A stretch of DNA of 64,000 nucleotides from Rhodococcus sp. PAMC28707 (GTDB taxonomy: Bacteria; Actinomycetota; Actinomycetes; Mycobacteriales; Mycobacteriaceae): NCBI RefSeq assembly GCF_004795915.1, contig NZ_CP039253.1, forward strand, positions 3,100,001 through 3,164,000, written 5' to 3'. A program made the translations under genes and the position numbers. Below, piece by piece: positions 48,975 to 58,676 of this stretch (its first letter is position 1; every line of letters begins with the position of its first letter). The notes under the pieces were generated by a model. The model made no database searches. It worked only from the letters and a program-made list of their open reading frames with translations, and was not told the DNA's origin.

Positions 48975-50119
48975 CAATATGGAACACTCCGGAGCGCGAA
49001 CAACTCCGAAAGACCGTGCGTAGCTTCGTCGAACACGACATCGCACCACACATGAACGACTGGGAGCGCGACGGCGAAATACCCCGCGACCTGCACAAGA
49101 AAGCCGCGGCTCTCGGACTGCTCGGAGCGGGGTTCGAAGAATCGGTCGGCGGTGAGGGCGGGGATCTCGCCGACGCCATCGTCATCTGCGAGGAGATGCA
49201 TCAAGCAGGCGCGTCGGGTGGGCTCTTCGCCTCGCTGTTCACCAACGGAATCGCACTGCCGCACATTGTCGCAGCCGGTGATCCCGACCAGATCGACAAG
49301 TGGGTACGCCCGACCCTCGCCGGCGAGAAGATCGGTTCGCTCGCCATCACCGAGCCCGGTGGCGGCTCCGATGTCGGGCACCTACGTACCAGGGCAGTGA
49401 AGGACGGCGACCACTACGTCGTCAACGGCTCCAAGACCTACATCACGTCGGGATGTCGAGCAGACTTCGTCGTCACCGCGGTCCGCACCGGCGGCGACGG
49501 TGCCGGTGGAGTCTCGCTGCTCGTCGTCGAGAAGGGCACACCAGGGTTCGAGGTGACCGGCAAGCTCGACAAGATGGGTTGGCGGGCGTCGGATACCGCC
49601 GAGCTCTCCTTCGTCGACGCCCGAGTCCCGGTCAGCAACCTCGTCGGAGCGGAGAACAGTGGATTCGCCCAGATCGCGCAGGCCTTCTTGACCGAGCGTG
49701 TCGCGTTGGCTGCACAGGCCTACTCCAGCGCACAACGATGCCTGGACCTGACCTTGCAGTGGGTTCGAGACCGCGAGACATTCGGAAAGCCCCTTATCGC
49801 AAGGCAATCCGTGCAGAACACCGTCACCGAGATGGCCCGCAAGATCGACATCGCCCGCGTGTATACCCGCAGCATCGTCGAGCGTTCGATGCAGGAGAAC
49901 AACGACTTCATCGCCGAGGTGTGTTTCGCGAAGAACACTGCCGTCGAGTCCGGTGAATGGGTGGCCAACCAGGCGGTTCAGCTGTTCGGCGGCCTGGGCT
50001 ACATGTGCGAAAGCGAAGTTGAGCGGCAATACCGCGACATGCGCATCCTCGGCATCGGCGGCGGCACGACCGAAATTCTGACCGGACTCGCAGCAAAACG
50101 ATTGGGGTATCAGGCATGA
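48971..50119 (+). CDS. Acyl-CoA dehydrogenase (first in operon)
   Basis: The 382-residue flavoprotein introduces a 2,3 double bond into an acyl-CoA. It shows ITEPGGGSDVGHLRTRA at the FAD/substrate site, the region VQLFGGLGYMCESEVERQYRD and the end ILGIGGGTTEILTGLAAKRL. The FGGLGY segment and downstream GGGTTEI fit ACAD signature 2. ATGA overlap with atuA. Within an Atu/Liu-type set it would act on a branched or terpenoid acyl-CoA such as citronellyl-CoA. Confidence 0.92.
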   Translation: MTIWNTPEREQLRKTVRSFVEHDIAPHMNDWERDGEIPRDLHKKAAALGLLGAGFEESVGGEGGDLADAIVICEEMHQAGASGGLFASLFTNGIALPHIVAAGDPDQIDKWVRPTLAGEKIGSLAITEPGGGSDVGHLRTRAVKDGDHYVVNGSKTYITSGCRADFVVTAVRTGGDGAGGVSLLVVEKGTPGFEVTGKLDKMGWRASDTAELSFVDARVPVSNLVGAENSGFAQIAQAFLTERVALAAQAYSSAQRCLDLTLQWVRDRETFGKPLIARQSVQNTVTEMARKIDIARVYTRSIVERSMQENNDFIAEVCFAKNTAVESGEWVANQAVQLFGGLGYMCESEVERQYRDMRILGIGGGTTEILTGLAAKRLGYQA

Positions 50120-51714
50120 GCGTGTTGAAATCCACTCTCGACACTGCGTCCGCGCAGTATGTCGAGGCAACCGAGGCGATGAACACCAAACTCGCCGAGA
50201 TCGATGCCGAGCACACCAAGGCGCTGCTCGGCGGAGGCGAGAAGTACATCGAGCGTCATCGCAAGCGGGGCAAACTCCTTGCCCGCGAACGCATCGAGCT
50301 GCTCGTCGACGAGGACTCTGCTTTCCTCGAACTTTGCCCACTTGCAGCCTGGGGCAGTGATTTTCCGGTCGGCGCCAGCACCGTGGTAGGCATCGGCGTC
50401 GTCTGCGGCGTCGAATGCCTGATCGTGGCAAACGACCCGACGGTCCGCGGCGGCGCCAGCAATCCCTGGACACTGAAGAAGGGATTCCGCGCGAACGACA
50501 TCGCCACCCAGAACCGTCTGCCGGTCATCTCGCTCGTCGAGTCCGGCGGTGCCGATCTGCCGACGCAGAAGGAAGTCTTCATACCTGGCGGTCGCATGTT
50601 CCGTGATCTCACACAACTGTCCGCTGCGGGAATCCCCACCATCGCCCTCGTTTTCGGTAACTCCACCGCGGGTGGTGCGTACATTCCCGGCCTCTCTGAC
50701 CACGTGGTCATGATCAAGGAACAGTCCAAGGTATTCCTGGCCGGACCGCCCCTGGTCAAGATGGCTACCGGCGAGGACTCCGACGACGAGTCACTCGGGG
50801 GTGCCGAAATGCACGCCCGAAAGTCCGGTCTCGCAGATTATTTCGCCGTCGACGAGCAGGATGCCATCCGCATCGGTCGCAGTATCGTCGAGCGTTTGAA
50901 TTGGAAGAAGAAGGGTCCTGAGCCGCGCACAGACGTCATCGAGCCCCTGGTGGATCCCGAGGAACTCCTCGGCATAGTTCCCACGGACCTGAAAATTCCG
51001 TTCGACCCGCGCGAGGTCATCGCTCGCATCGTCGACGGCTCCGACTTCGACGAGTTCAAGCCGATGTACGGATCTTCACTCGTCACCGGCTGGGCCGAAC
51101 TACACGGCTACCCGATCGGCATTCTCGCCAACGCACGAGGCGTCCTGTTCAGCGAGGAATCGCAGAAGGCGACGCAGTTCATTCAACTCGCCAATCGTTC
51201 GAACACGGCACTTCTCTTCCTGCACAACACCACCGGTTATATGGTCGGCAAGGAGTACGAGGAAGGCGGCATGATCAAGCATGGTTCGATGATGATCAAC
51301 GCCGTCTCCAATTCCACCGTCCCGCACATCTCCATCCTGCTGGGCGCGTCCTACGGCGCGGGCCACTACGGCATGTGTGGGCGAGCCTTCGACCCACGCT
51401 TTCTGTTCGCCTGGCCGTCGAGCAAGTCCGCGGTCATGGGTGGTGCCCAACTCGCGGGTGTCATCTCCATCGTCGGACGCGCTGCTGCCGAAGGGCGCGG
51501 CCAGGTGTTCGACGAAGCAGCAGACGCCGGCATGCGCGCGATGATCGAGAAGCAGATCGACGCGGAGTCGCTGCCGCTGTTCCTCTCCGGACGCCTGTAC
51601 GACGACGGAGTGATCGACCCCCGTGACACCCGTACGGTAGTGGGAATGTGCCTCTCGGCCATCGCCTCTGCCCCTATCGAAGGCACCGCAAACTTCGGTG
51701 TCTTCCGGATGTGA
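50116..51714 (+). CDS. Acyl-CoA carboxylase carboxyltransferase (beta) subunit
   Basis: The 532-residue protein transfers the carboxyl group from carboxybiotin to acyl-CoA. It has RHRKRGKLLARERIELLVDE near the start, SLVESGGADLPTQ and FGNSTAGGAYIPGLSD in the N-terminal half, and NTTGYMVGKEYEEGGMIKHG and GASYGAGHYGMCGRAFDPRF in the C-terminal half. These fit methylcrotonyl/geranyl-CoA-type carboxylases better than acetyl/propionyl ones. It overlaps the dehydrogenase and is followed 5 bp later by the biotin-carrying subunit. Confidence 0.93.
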   Translation: MSVLKSTLDTASAQYVEATEAMNTKLAEIDAEHTKALLGGGEKYIERHRKRGKLLARERIELLVDEDSAFLELCPLAAWGSDFPVGASTVVGIGVVCGVECLIVANDPTVRGGASNPWTLKKGFRANDIATQNRLPVISLVESGGADLPTQKEVFIPGGRMFRDLTQLSAAGIPTIALVFGNSTAGGAYIPGLSDHVVMIKEQSKVFLAGPPLVKMATGEDSDDESLGGAEMHARKSGLADYFAVDEQDAIRIGRSIVERLNWKKKGPEPRTDVIEPLVDPEELLGIVPTDLKIPFDPREVIARIVDGSDFDEFKPMYGSSLVTGWAELHGYPIGILANARGVLFSEESQKATQFIQLANRSNTALLFLHNTTGYMVGKEYEEGGMIKHGSMMINAVSNSTVPHISILLGASYGAGHYGMCGRAFDPRFLFAWPSSKSAVMGGAQLAGVISIVGRAAAEGRGQVFDEAADAGMRAMIEKQIDAESLPLFLSGRLYDDGVIDPRDTRTVVGMCLSAIASAPIEGTANFGVFRM

Positions 51715-51719
51715 CGCAC

Positions 51720-53765
51720 ATGACTGTCAACTCGATCCTGGTCGCCAACCGCGGCGAAATTGCACGACGCGTCTTCGCCACCTGCCGCAGCGAGGGCATC
51801 GACACGGTCGCCGTCTTCTCCGACGCCGACGCAGATTCGCCGCACGCGCGGGAAGCCGACACCGCGGTACGTCTGCCGGGAAATTCCTCGGCCGAGACGT
51901 ACCTGCGCGGCGAACTCGTCATCGCTGCTGCAGTGCAGGCTGGTGCCGACGCAATCCACCCCGGTTACGGATTCCTCTCGGAGAATGCGGAATTCGCGCG
52001 GCAGGTGCAGGACGCCGGTTTGATCTGGATAGGACCGCCTGCCGAGGCCATCGAACTGATGGGCAGCAAAGTCGAGTCCAAGAAGATGATGGCCGACGCC
52101 GGGGTACCGGTGCTGACGCAGCTCGATCCCGCGACGATAGGCGAGGACGAGCTTCCGGTTCTCGTCAAGGCATCTGCGGGTGGGGGTGGACGAGGCATGC
52201 GGATCGTGCGTGAACTCGCCGCGCTGCCTGCAGAAATCGAAGCGGCACAGCGGGAAGCGCTGTCGGCATTCGGTGACTCGACGGTGTTCTGTGAGCGATA
52301 CATCGAAACCGGTCGCCATATCGAGGTACAGGTCATGGCCGACCGTCAGGGCAACGTGTGGACCGTCGGCGAGCGAGAGTGCTCGCTGCAGCGGCGGCAC
52401 CAGAAGGTCGTAGAGGAGGCGCCGTCGCCCCTCGTCGAGCGGGTTCCGGGTATGCGCAAGCGACTCTTCGACGCGGCCCGGTTGGCCACCGAGGCCATTC
52501 GGTACGAGGGAGCCGGAACCGTCGAATTCCTGGCGGACGAAAGTGGGAACTTCTTCTTCCTCGAGATGAACACCCGCCTGCAGGTGGAGCACCCGGTTAC
52601 CGAATGTACGACGGGATTGGATCTGGTTGCGTTGCAGATCCATGTTGCCGGAGGCGGTTCGTTGCCCGCAGATCAGCCTGTCGCCGCGGGTCATTCGATC
52701 GAAGTTCGGCTCTATGCGGAGGACCCGTCGCAGGGTTGGCAACCACAGAGTGGCCCGGTTCACCGGTTCGAGATTCCTGGTGCACACTTCACTGTCCTCG
52801 AGAAGGCAGGTATCAGGGTCGATTCGGGTATCGAGAGTGGCACTGTCGTCGGCGTTCATTACGATCCGATGCTGGCCAAGGTCATCTCCTATGCACCCAC
52901 CCGTGAGCAGGCCTCGAAGCTGCTGGCGAAAGCGTTGCAGAATGCGCAGATTCACGGATTGAAGACCAACCGTGACCTCCTGGTCAATGTCCTGCGTCAT
53001 CCGGCTTTCGTGGCGGGAGACACCGACACGGCGTTTTTCGACACCCATGGCCTCGATACACTCGCTCGTCCGGTAGGAGGCACCCACGCAGTGCAGCTGT
53101 CGGCACTTGCTGCTGCGCTTGCCGATGCCGCCGCCAATCGCAGTACGGCACGTGTCGGACAGGGGCTGCCGAGCGGGTGGCGCAACCTGCCCTCCCAGCC
53201 GCAGCGGAAATTCTATCGAACCGACGCGTCGTTGGGTGAGGTCGAGTCCGGTGATATTTCCGTCGAATACACGCTCGGCCGGTACGGGCTCGCGACAAGC
53301 CTGGACGGCGTCGGGTTGGTGTCCACTTCGCCTACGCAAGTAGTGCTCGACGAGAACGGTATTCGTCGGTTCTTCGACGTTGCACGATACGGCGACGATA
53401 TCTTCGTCGACTCTTCCCTCGGGCCCGTTCGGTTGGTCAGGGCGCCGCGCTTCACCGACCCGAGCGAGGAAGTGGCGGCGGGATCATTGCTTGCTCCGAT
53501 GCCGGGCAACGTCGTTCGCGTCGGCGCGGCCGCAGGTGACACGGTGACGGCCGGTCAGCCGATTCTGTGGCTCGAAGCGATGAAGATGGAACACACGGTT
53601 ACCGCTCCAGCAGCGGGTGTACTCACCGAGCTGAATGTCGAAGTGGGACAGCAGGTAGAAGTCGGCGCTTTACTCGCCGTGGTCACCGAAGCCGAAGTCA
53701 CCGAAGCAGTAGTCACCGAAGCAGTAGTCACCGAAGAAGTAGTGAACGAAGGGGAGAACACATGA
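51720..53765 (+). CDS. Acyl-CoA carboxylase alpha subunit (biotin carboxylase + BCCP)
   Basis: The 681-residue protein starts SILVANRGEIARRVFATCRS. It has the ATP-grasp loop VKASAGGGGRGMRIV, ERDCSLQRR-like GERECSLQRRHQKVVEEAPS, and MNTRLQVEHPVTE. A linker of about 130 residues leads to the biotinyl domain with the biotin lysine in LEAMKMEHTV. The C-terminus ends in VTEAVVTEAVVTEEVVNEG, made from 15-bp in-frame repeats. The ATG at 51720 is the family start. It pairs with the upstream beta subunit. Confidence 0.95.
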   Translation: MTVNSILVANRGEIARRVFATCRSEGIDTVAVFSDADADSPHAREADTAVRLPGNSSAETYLRGELVIAAAVQAGADAIHPGYGFLSENAEFARQVQDAGLIWIGPPAEAIELMGSKVESKKMMADAGVPVLTQLDPATIGEDELPVLVKASAGGGGRGMRIVRELAALPAEIEAAQREALSAFGDSTVFCERYIETGRHIEVQVMADRQGNVWTVGERECSLQRRHQKVVEEAPSPLVERVPGMRKRLFDAARLATEAIRYEGAGTVEFLADESGNFFFLEMNTRLQVEHPVTECTTGLDLVALQIHVAGGGSLPADQPVAAGHSIEVRLYAEDPSQGWQPQSGPVHRFEIPGAHFTVLEKAGIRVDSGIESGTVVGVHYDPMLAKVISYAPTREQASKLLAKALQNAQIHGLKTNRDLLVNVLRHPAFVAGDTDTAFFDTHGLDTLARPVGGTHAVQLSALAAALADAAANRSTARVGQGLPSGWRNLPSQPQRKFYRTDASLGEVESGDISVEYTLGRYGLATSLDGVGLVSTSPTQVVLDENGIRRFFDVARYGDDIFVDSSLGPVRLVRAPRFTDPSEEVAAGSLLAPMPGNVVRVGAAAGDTVTAGQPILWLEAMKMEHTVTAPAAGVLTELNVEVGQQVEVGALLAVVTEAEVTEAVVTEAVVTEEVVNEGENT

Positions 53766-54922
53766 GCTTCATCGAAACCGAGGAACAGAAGGCGCTGCGT
53801 ACGGCAGTCTCTTCTCTCGGCAAGCGCTTCAACTACATCGACTACGTGCTCCCCAAAGCGCGGCGCGGTGAACCGCTGACCGAATTGTGGAACGAAGCAG
53901 GCAAGCTCGGATTCCTGGGGGTGAATCTTCCCGAGGAGTACGGCGGTGGCGGAGCAGGCATCTACGAACTCGCGCTCGTGCAGGAAGAACTCTCTGCCCA
54001 TGGTGCAGGTCTGCTCCTGGTGGTGGTGAGCCCAGCGATCTGCGGCACCATCATCGGTAAGTACGGCACCGAGGACCAGAAGCAGACATGGTTGACCGCG
54101 CTTGCCGACGGGTCGAAAATCATGGCCTTCGGGATCACCGAGCCCGACGCCGGTTCGAACTCGCATCAGATCACGACCACGGCCAGAAGAGATGGCGACG
54201 ACTGGATCGTCAACGGCAGCAAGATCTACATCTCCGGGGTCGATCAGGCCGACGCCGTGCTCATTGTCGCGAGAACCGAAGACAGTAAGAGCGGCAAGCT
54301 GAAGCCGGCTTTGTTCGTTGTGCCGACGGACACCGAGGGCTTCCAGAAAACTCGGATGCAAATGGACATCATCGAGCCGGATCATCAGTTCACGTTGTTC
54401 CTCGATGATGTCCGGTTGCCGGCCGATGCCCTCGTCGGTGAAGCCGATGCCGCGCTCATGCAACTGTTCGCCGGGCTCAATCCCGAACGCATCCTCGGTG
54501 CGGCGATGGCGGTCGGCATGGGCCGCTACGCGATCGACAAAGCGGTCAAATATGCAAACGAACGCACCGTGTGGAAGACGCCGATCGGAGCACACCAGGG
54601 CATTGCGCATCCTCTCGCTCAGGTCAAGATAGAGCTCGAACTGGCCAAGCTGATGATGCAGAAGGCCGCAGTTCTGTATGACAGTGGTGATGACTTCGGC
54701 GCTGCGGAGGCCGCGAACATGGCCAAATACGCTGCAGCAGAGGCGAGCATCAAGGCGCTCGATCAGGCCATTCAGACCCATGGTGGCGCGGGCCTGACCG
54801 AGGAGTACGGACTGGCTTCGATGCTCGGTCAGGCCCGCATCGGTCGCGTGGCGCCGGTCAGCCGGGAGATGATTCTGAACTTCGTATCCCAACATTCGCT
54901 GGGCTTGCCGAGGTCGTACTGA
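53762..54922 (+). CDS. Acyl-CoA dehydrogenase (second in operon)
   Basis: The 386-residue flavoprotein starts MSFIETEEQKALRTAVSSLG at an ATG overlapping the carboxylase stop. It has FGITEPDAGSNSHQITTTAR and IQTHGGAGLTEEYGLASMLG. The latter matches the ACAD C-terminal half. A second dehydrogenase in one operon implies two successive oxidation steps or two substrates in a branched-chain pathway. Confidence 0.92.
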   Translation: MSFIETEEQKALRTAVSSLGKRFNYIDYVLPKARRGEPLTELWNEAGKLGFLGVNLPEEYGGGGAGIYELALVQEELSAHGAGLLLVVVSPAICGTIIGKYGTEDQKQTWLTALADGSKIMAFGITEPDAGSNSHQITTTARRDGDDWIVNGSKIYISGVDQADAVLIVARTEDSKSGKLKPALFVVPTDTEGFQKTRMQMDIIEPDHQFTLFLDDVRLPADALVGEADAALMQLFAGLNPERILGAAMAVGMGRYAIDKAVKYANERTVWKTPIGAHQGIAHPLAQVKIELELAKLMMQKAAVLYDSGDDFGAAEAANMAKYAAAEASIKALDQAIQTHGGAGLTEEYGLASMLGQARIGRVAPVSREMILNFVSQHSLGLPRSY

Positions 54923-55686
54923 TGGCAGTACAGGTTCACACCGAAGATGCAGTCACCACGCTGACGCTGGACACGCCACATAATCGAAACGCGTTGTCCA
55001 CCGTTCTGGTGGACGAACTCACCGCCGGACTTGTCGATGCCGGCAAGGACACCGGTATCCGTGCAGTCGTACTCGCGCACACGGGCAATACTTTCTGTGC
55101 CGGAGCCGACATGTCCGAGGCGGGCGGTTCGGTCGAGGGTAGAACTGCCCAGATGCTCGGACTACTACGTTTGATCCTCGAGACACCCAAGCCGGTCATC
55201 GGGAAGATCGACGGCCATGTGCGCGCGGGAGGAATGGGACTCGTCGGTGCCTGTGACATCGTCGTGGCCGGGCCTGGCAGTACGTTTGCGCTGACCGAGG
55301 CGCGGCTCGGGCTAGCGCCGTCCGTCATCTCGCTCACTGTCCTTCCTCGACTCGGTTCGCGAGCGGCGAGCCGATACTTTCTGACCGGTGAGAAGTTCGG
55401 GGCCCCCGAAGCCGAGGCCATCGGGTTGATCAGTGCAGCCGGCTCGGATCCGGAGTCGATGATCGAGGAACTGGTGGCATCGATTTCTCAGGCGTCACCG
55501 CAAGGGTTGGCGGAGTCGAAATGGTTGACCACCTCCTCGATGCTTGCCGAATTCGATCGCCGCGGCGAGGAGCTCGCCGCACATTCGGCGAGGCTGTTCG
55601 AATCGGAGGAGGCGCGAGAAGGGATGATGTCCTTTCTACAGAAGCGTCCACCGAGTTGGGCGATACCGAACACAGGGGAGAAGTAG
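54922..55686 (+). CDS. Enoyl-CoA hydratase/isomerase family protein
   Basis: The 254-residue crotonase-fold protein has HTGNTFCAGADMSEAGG and IDGHVRAGGMGLVGACDIVV, which build the oxyanion hole, and TEARLGLAPSVISLTVL, where a Glu is expected. It could hydrate the enoyl-CoA or 3-methylglutaconyl-type product of the operon. The ATG shares one base with the dehydrogenase stop. Confidence 0.92.
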   Translation: MAVQVHTEDAVTTLTLDTPHNRNALSTVLVDELTAGLVDAGKDTGIRAVVLAHTGNTFCAGADMSEAGGSVEGRTAQMLGLLRLILETPKPVIGKIDGHVRAGGMGLVGACDIVVAGPGSTFALTEARLGLAPSVISLTVLPRLGSRAASRYFLTGEKFGAPEAEAIGLISAAGSDPESMIEELVASISQASPQGLAESKWLTTSSMLAEFDRRGEELAAHSARLFESEEAREGMMSFLQKRPPSWAIPNTGEK

Positions 55687-55691
55687 GGAAG

Positions 55692-56327
55692 ATGGCGTCG
55701 CCGCGTGAACCCAAACAGGACCGTAGTAGGGCCACGCGGTTGCGGCTGCTCGAGGCAACCATCGACTCTCTCGCCGAGCAGGGCTGGGGCGCCACGACGG
55801 TGAGCGTCGTGGCAGAACGAGCAGGGGTGTCACGCGGTGCTACGCAGCATCACTTCCCGACGCGCGAAGACCTGATCACTGCTGCCCTCGAGTACATGTT
55901 CGATACCCGCATGGAGCACGCCGGACGCGAAGCGGTGGCACTGCCCGTCGGTCCGGCCAGAACCGAGGCGGTGGTGGATCGGCTAGTGAACTACTACACC
56001 GGGCCACTGTTCAAAGCAGCGCTGCAGGTGTGGACCGCGGCCGCGGCGGATCCGGAGATGCGCGCCAGGGTCTTGCCACTGGAGGACAAGTTCGGTCGCG
56101 TCGCACATCGCACTGCCGTCGCTCATCTCGGTGCCGATGATCGCGATCCGCAGACCCACCGGTTGGTACAGGCGACGCTGGACCTGGCCCGGGGGTTGGG
56201 GTTGGCAGATGTGCTCAGCGACGACTCGCGAAGACGAGCGGAGATCGTTCGGGCCTGGTCAGGCGTGCTCGACGCGTCCCTTCGGATTCGTCAGGACGAC
56301 GCCGTTACCGCCCTGCACAAGGGTTAA
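55692..56327 (+). CDS. TetR-family regulator of the operon
   Basis: The 211-residue protein has an N-terminal helix-turn-helix: ATRLRLLEATIDSLAEQGWG, then VSVVAERAGVSRGATQHHFP. A ligand-binding helical domain follows. GGGAAG precedes the ATG 5 bp after the hydratase stop, so it is the last gene of the unit. It probably binds the palindrome at 46435-46458 and is released by an acyl-CoA intermediate; this is inferred from arrangement. Confidence 0.92.
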   Translation: MASPREPKQDRSRATRLRLLEATIDSLAEQGWGATTVSVVAERAGVSRGATQHHFPTREDLITAALEYMFDTRMEHAGREAVALPVGPARTEAVVDRLVNYYTGPLFKAALQVWTAAAADPEMRARVLPLEDKFGRVAHRTAVAHLGADDRDPQTHRLVQATLDLARGLGLADVLSDDSRRRAEIVRAWSGVLDASLRIRQDDAVTALHKG

Positions 56328-56360
56328 TTCTTCCGACGGACATTCAGTAGAGTCCTGGGC

Positions 56361-56879
56361 ATGCGGGGGAGAGTGGCCATTGGCCTGGCGGTGTGCGGCA
56401 TGCTGCTGGGCGGCTGCGGAACCGGTGACGACGCTGCGCCGTCGAGCCAGGATTCGGCCGAAGCCTCCGCCGCTGACCCTGGACCGTTCTTCGGCCAGTG
56501 CGGTTCTGTCGCGGACGAGGAAGTGCGGGGAGCGTTCGCGGTAACGGCATTCACGATGATCACTCGCAACTCGGTGGGATGCGAGTGGGAGGTCGCCGGT
56601 TTCTCCGGGCCGTCGGTCAGCTTCTCCTGGTATCGGGGCAGCCCCATCGACCGTGAGCGCTCCGGATCGGAACTGATCGGCAGGCCGGCCGAGGGCATCG
56701 AGATCGACGGACACCCTGGATTCTCCGCCGACGCGGGCGGCTATCTGTGCGAAGTCGGCGTGCAATTCGGCAAGGACTTCATACATTGGTCCGTCTCGTA
56801 CGGGGACCTGCGACCGTCGGCGGATCCGTGCGGTGTCGCCGAACAACTCGCGACCTTGACCGTGGAGAGGGCCCAGTGA
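56361..56879 (+). CDS. DUF3558-type lipoprotein (first)
   Basis: The 172-residue exported protein has a lipobox LLGGC with the cysteine near residue 20 and a DUF3558-like domain with conserved cysteines (GQCGSVADEEV, NSVGCEWEV, GYLCEVGV, PCGVAEQLATL). The function is unknown. It overlaps the next lipoprotein gene by 4 bp and is likely co-expressed with it. Confidence 0.8.
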   Translation: MRGRVAIGLAVCGMLLGGCGTGDDAAPSSQDSAEASAADPGPFFGQCGSVADEEVRGAFAVTAFTMITRNSVGCEWEVAGFSGPSVSFSWYRGSPIDRERSGSELIGRPAEGIEIDGHPGFSADAGGYLCEVGVQFGKDFIHWSVSYGDLRPSADPCGVAEQLATLTVERAQ

Positions 56880-57394
56880 AAAAAGCGTCGATTCTGGCAG
56901 CGGCTCTCCTTCTCGCAGGCTGCGGCACAACCGTGCAGGGGACTCCGCGGGCGGCAGGTTTCGACGGTTCGGGAGGTGGAGACCTGCCCAACCTGTTGAC
57001 CGAATGCGATTGGGTACTCGACGACCAGATCGCGGCAACCGTTGGCGGCGACGCCATCGCGCGTGGATTCTTCGGAGCAATCTGCCGCTGGGACGTCAGT
57101 GGCCCCAATGGCATCGTGAAGGTCACGTCCAACTGGTTCGAGAACGGATCGTTGGCCACCGAACGTGAAACCAACGAGAAGATGATGTACAGCGTTACCG
57201 ACATTTCGGTGAAGGGACGCAACGCAATTCGCAGTCAGCCGCCCAATGATCCCGACTCGTGCGGTGTCAGCGCAGGCGGGCCCGACGCAGGCATCGTGGG
57301 GTGGTGGGTCCAGTACCTGCCAGGGTCGGGCCATCCGGACCCTTGTGCGGCGGCGGCCGAGTTGATGGAACTGACTCTCGACCTGAGTCAGTAG
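56876..57394 (+). CDS. DUF3558-type lipoprotein (second)
   Basis: The 172-residue product starts with a GTG in a GTGA overlap and has a signal ending LLAGC. Its DUF3558 pattern (LTECDWVLDDQIAAT, AICRWDV, PDSCGVSAGG, PDPCAAAAELMELTL) is like its neighbour, so the two probably arose by duplication. Their different sequences suggest an old event. Confidence 0.8.
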   Translation: MKKASILAAALLLAGCGTTVQGTPRAAGFDGSGGGDLPNLLTECDWVLDDQIAATVGGDAIARGFFGAICRWDVSGPNGIVKVTSNWFENGSLATERETNEKMMYSVTDISVKGRNAIRSQPPNDPDSCGVSAGGPDAGIVGWWVQYLPGSGHPDPCAAAAELMELTLDLSQ

Positions 57395-57699
57395 ATGTCC
57401 AAGCCCAGCCGGTAGCACAGCGGGGGTCGTTTTGACCCGAGGCAACGCCGCCGGGTATCGTAAAGCGTCGTGTCCGGCATGCCCGGGCCGTCTGTGTGCC
57501 TATGCGAGGTACAGCCGTGCTCATGTTCGGATTCGAGCAAGCGATACGGCTGCCGTGTGGGGGTATGCGACACACCCGACCGCGGGGTGCAAGAGACCCG
57601 CGGAGGTAGTAAGGGTGAGGAGCAGTGTTCTCTTGCTCCAACTGCTAGATCCCTGAGTCTCGATCAAGATGAGACTCGTAACACGAAGAAAGCCGGTTC
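57395..57699 (+). promoter_or_regulatory. rpsL (str operon) upstream region
   Basis: No gene is seen. GGGTCGTTTTGACCC at about 57425-57439 is a short hairpin that may terminate the lipoprotein transcript. CCGCGGG/CCCGCGG at about 57580-57604 is a second hairpin in the probable rpsL leader. A promoter must lie between, but I cannot pick one reliably. The Shine-Dalgarno of rpsL is weak (GAAAGCC). Confidence 0.45.
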
Positions 57700-58074
57700 A
57701 TGCCAACTATCAACCAGCTGGTCCGTAAGGGTCGCACCGATAAGGTGCGGAAGCTCAAGACCGCTGCCCTCAAGGGAAGCCCACAGCGTCGTGGCGTGTG
57801 CACTCGCGTGTACACCACCACTCCGAAGAAGCCGAACTCCGCTCTCCGTAAGGTCGCGCGCGTGCGCTTGACCAGTGCGGTCGAGGTCACTGCCTACATC
57901 CCCGGTGAAGGCCACAACCTGCAGGAGCACTCCATGGTGCTCGTTCGCGGTGGTCGTGTGAAGGACCTCCCGGGTGTGCGCTACAAGATCATCCGCGGCT
58001 CGCTCGATACCCAGGGCGTCAAGAACCGCAAGCAGGCTCGTAGCCGCTACGGCGCCAAGAAGGAGAAGAGCTAA
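57700..58074 (+). CDS. rpsL: 30S ribosomal protein S12
   Basis: The 124-residue protein helps decode at the A site. [12 protein letters not shown] and [17 protein letters not shown] are invariant. Lys43 and Lys88, the positions changed in streptomycin resistance, are both wild type. It heads the str operon rpsL-rpsG-fusA-tuf and shares one base with rpsG (TAATG). Confidence 0.98.
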   Translation: MPTINQLVRKGRTDKVRKLKTAALKGSPQRRGVCTRVYTTTPKKPNSALRKVARVRLTSAVEVTAYIPGEGHNLQEHSMVLVRGGRVKDLPGVRYKIIRGSLDTQGVKNRKQARSRYGAKKEKS

Positions 58075-58544
58075 TGCCACGCAAGGGCCCAGCACCCAAG
58101 CGGCCGCTGATCAACGACCCGGTTTACGGCTCCCCGTTGGTCACGCAGCTCGTCAACAAGATCCTCATCGACGGCAAGAAGTCGACCGCTGAGCGCATCG
58201 TCTACCAGGCACTCGAGCAGGCGCGCGAGAAGACTGGCACCGACCCCGTCGTCACGCTCAAGCGTGCACTCGACAACGTCAAGCCGGCCCTTGAGGTTCG
58301 CAGCCGTCGCGTCGGTGGCGCCACCTACCAGGTGCCCGTCGAGGTTCGCCCCGGCCGTTCCACCACGTTGGCTTTGCGCTGGCTGGTCACCTTCTCGCGT
58401 GCTCGTCGTGAGAAGACAATGGTCGAGCGTCTTGCCAACGAGTTGCTCGACGCCAGCAACGGCCTCGGTGCCGCTGTGAAGCGTCGCGAGGACACGCACA
58501 AGATGGCAGAAGCCAACAAGGCGTTCGCGCATTACCGCTGGTGA
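58074..58544 (+). CDS. rpsG: 30S ribosomal protein S7
   Basis: The 156-residue protein nucleates folding of the 16S 3' major domain. [20 protein letters not shown] and [20 protein letters not shown] are typical. The start overlaps the rpsL stop, so translation is coupled. It is followed by a 132-bp gap before fusA. Confidence 0.98.
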   Translation: MPRKGPAPKRPLINDPVYGSPLVTQLVNKILIDGKKSTAERIVYQALEQAREKTGTDPVVTLKRALDNVKPALEVRSRRVGGATYQVPVEVRPGRSTTLALRWLVTFSRARREKTMVERLANELLDASNGLGAAVKRREDTHKMAEANKAFAHYRW

Positions 58545-58676
58545 TGCTTGTCGGGAGGGCGCGGAGCTTCACAGTCCGCGCACTTCACCGGCGCTTTACC
58601 TAGTACCTGGCCCCGTGCGAGAAATGCAGCGCTGGACCAGCCCCACCTCTTCGACTTATAAGACGGGATGAATTCC

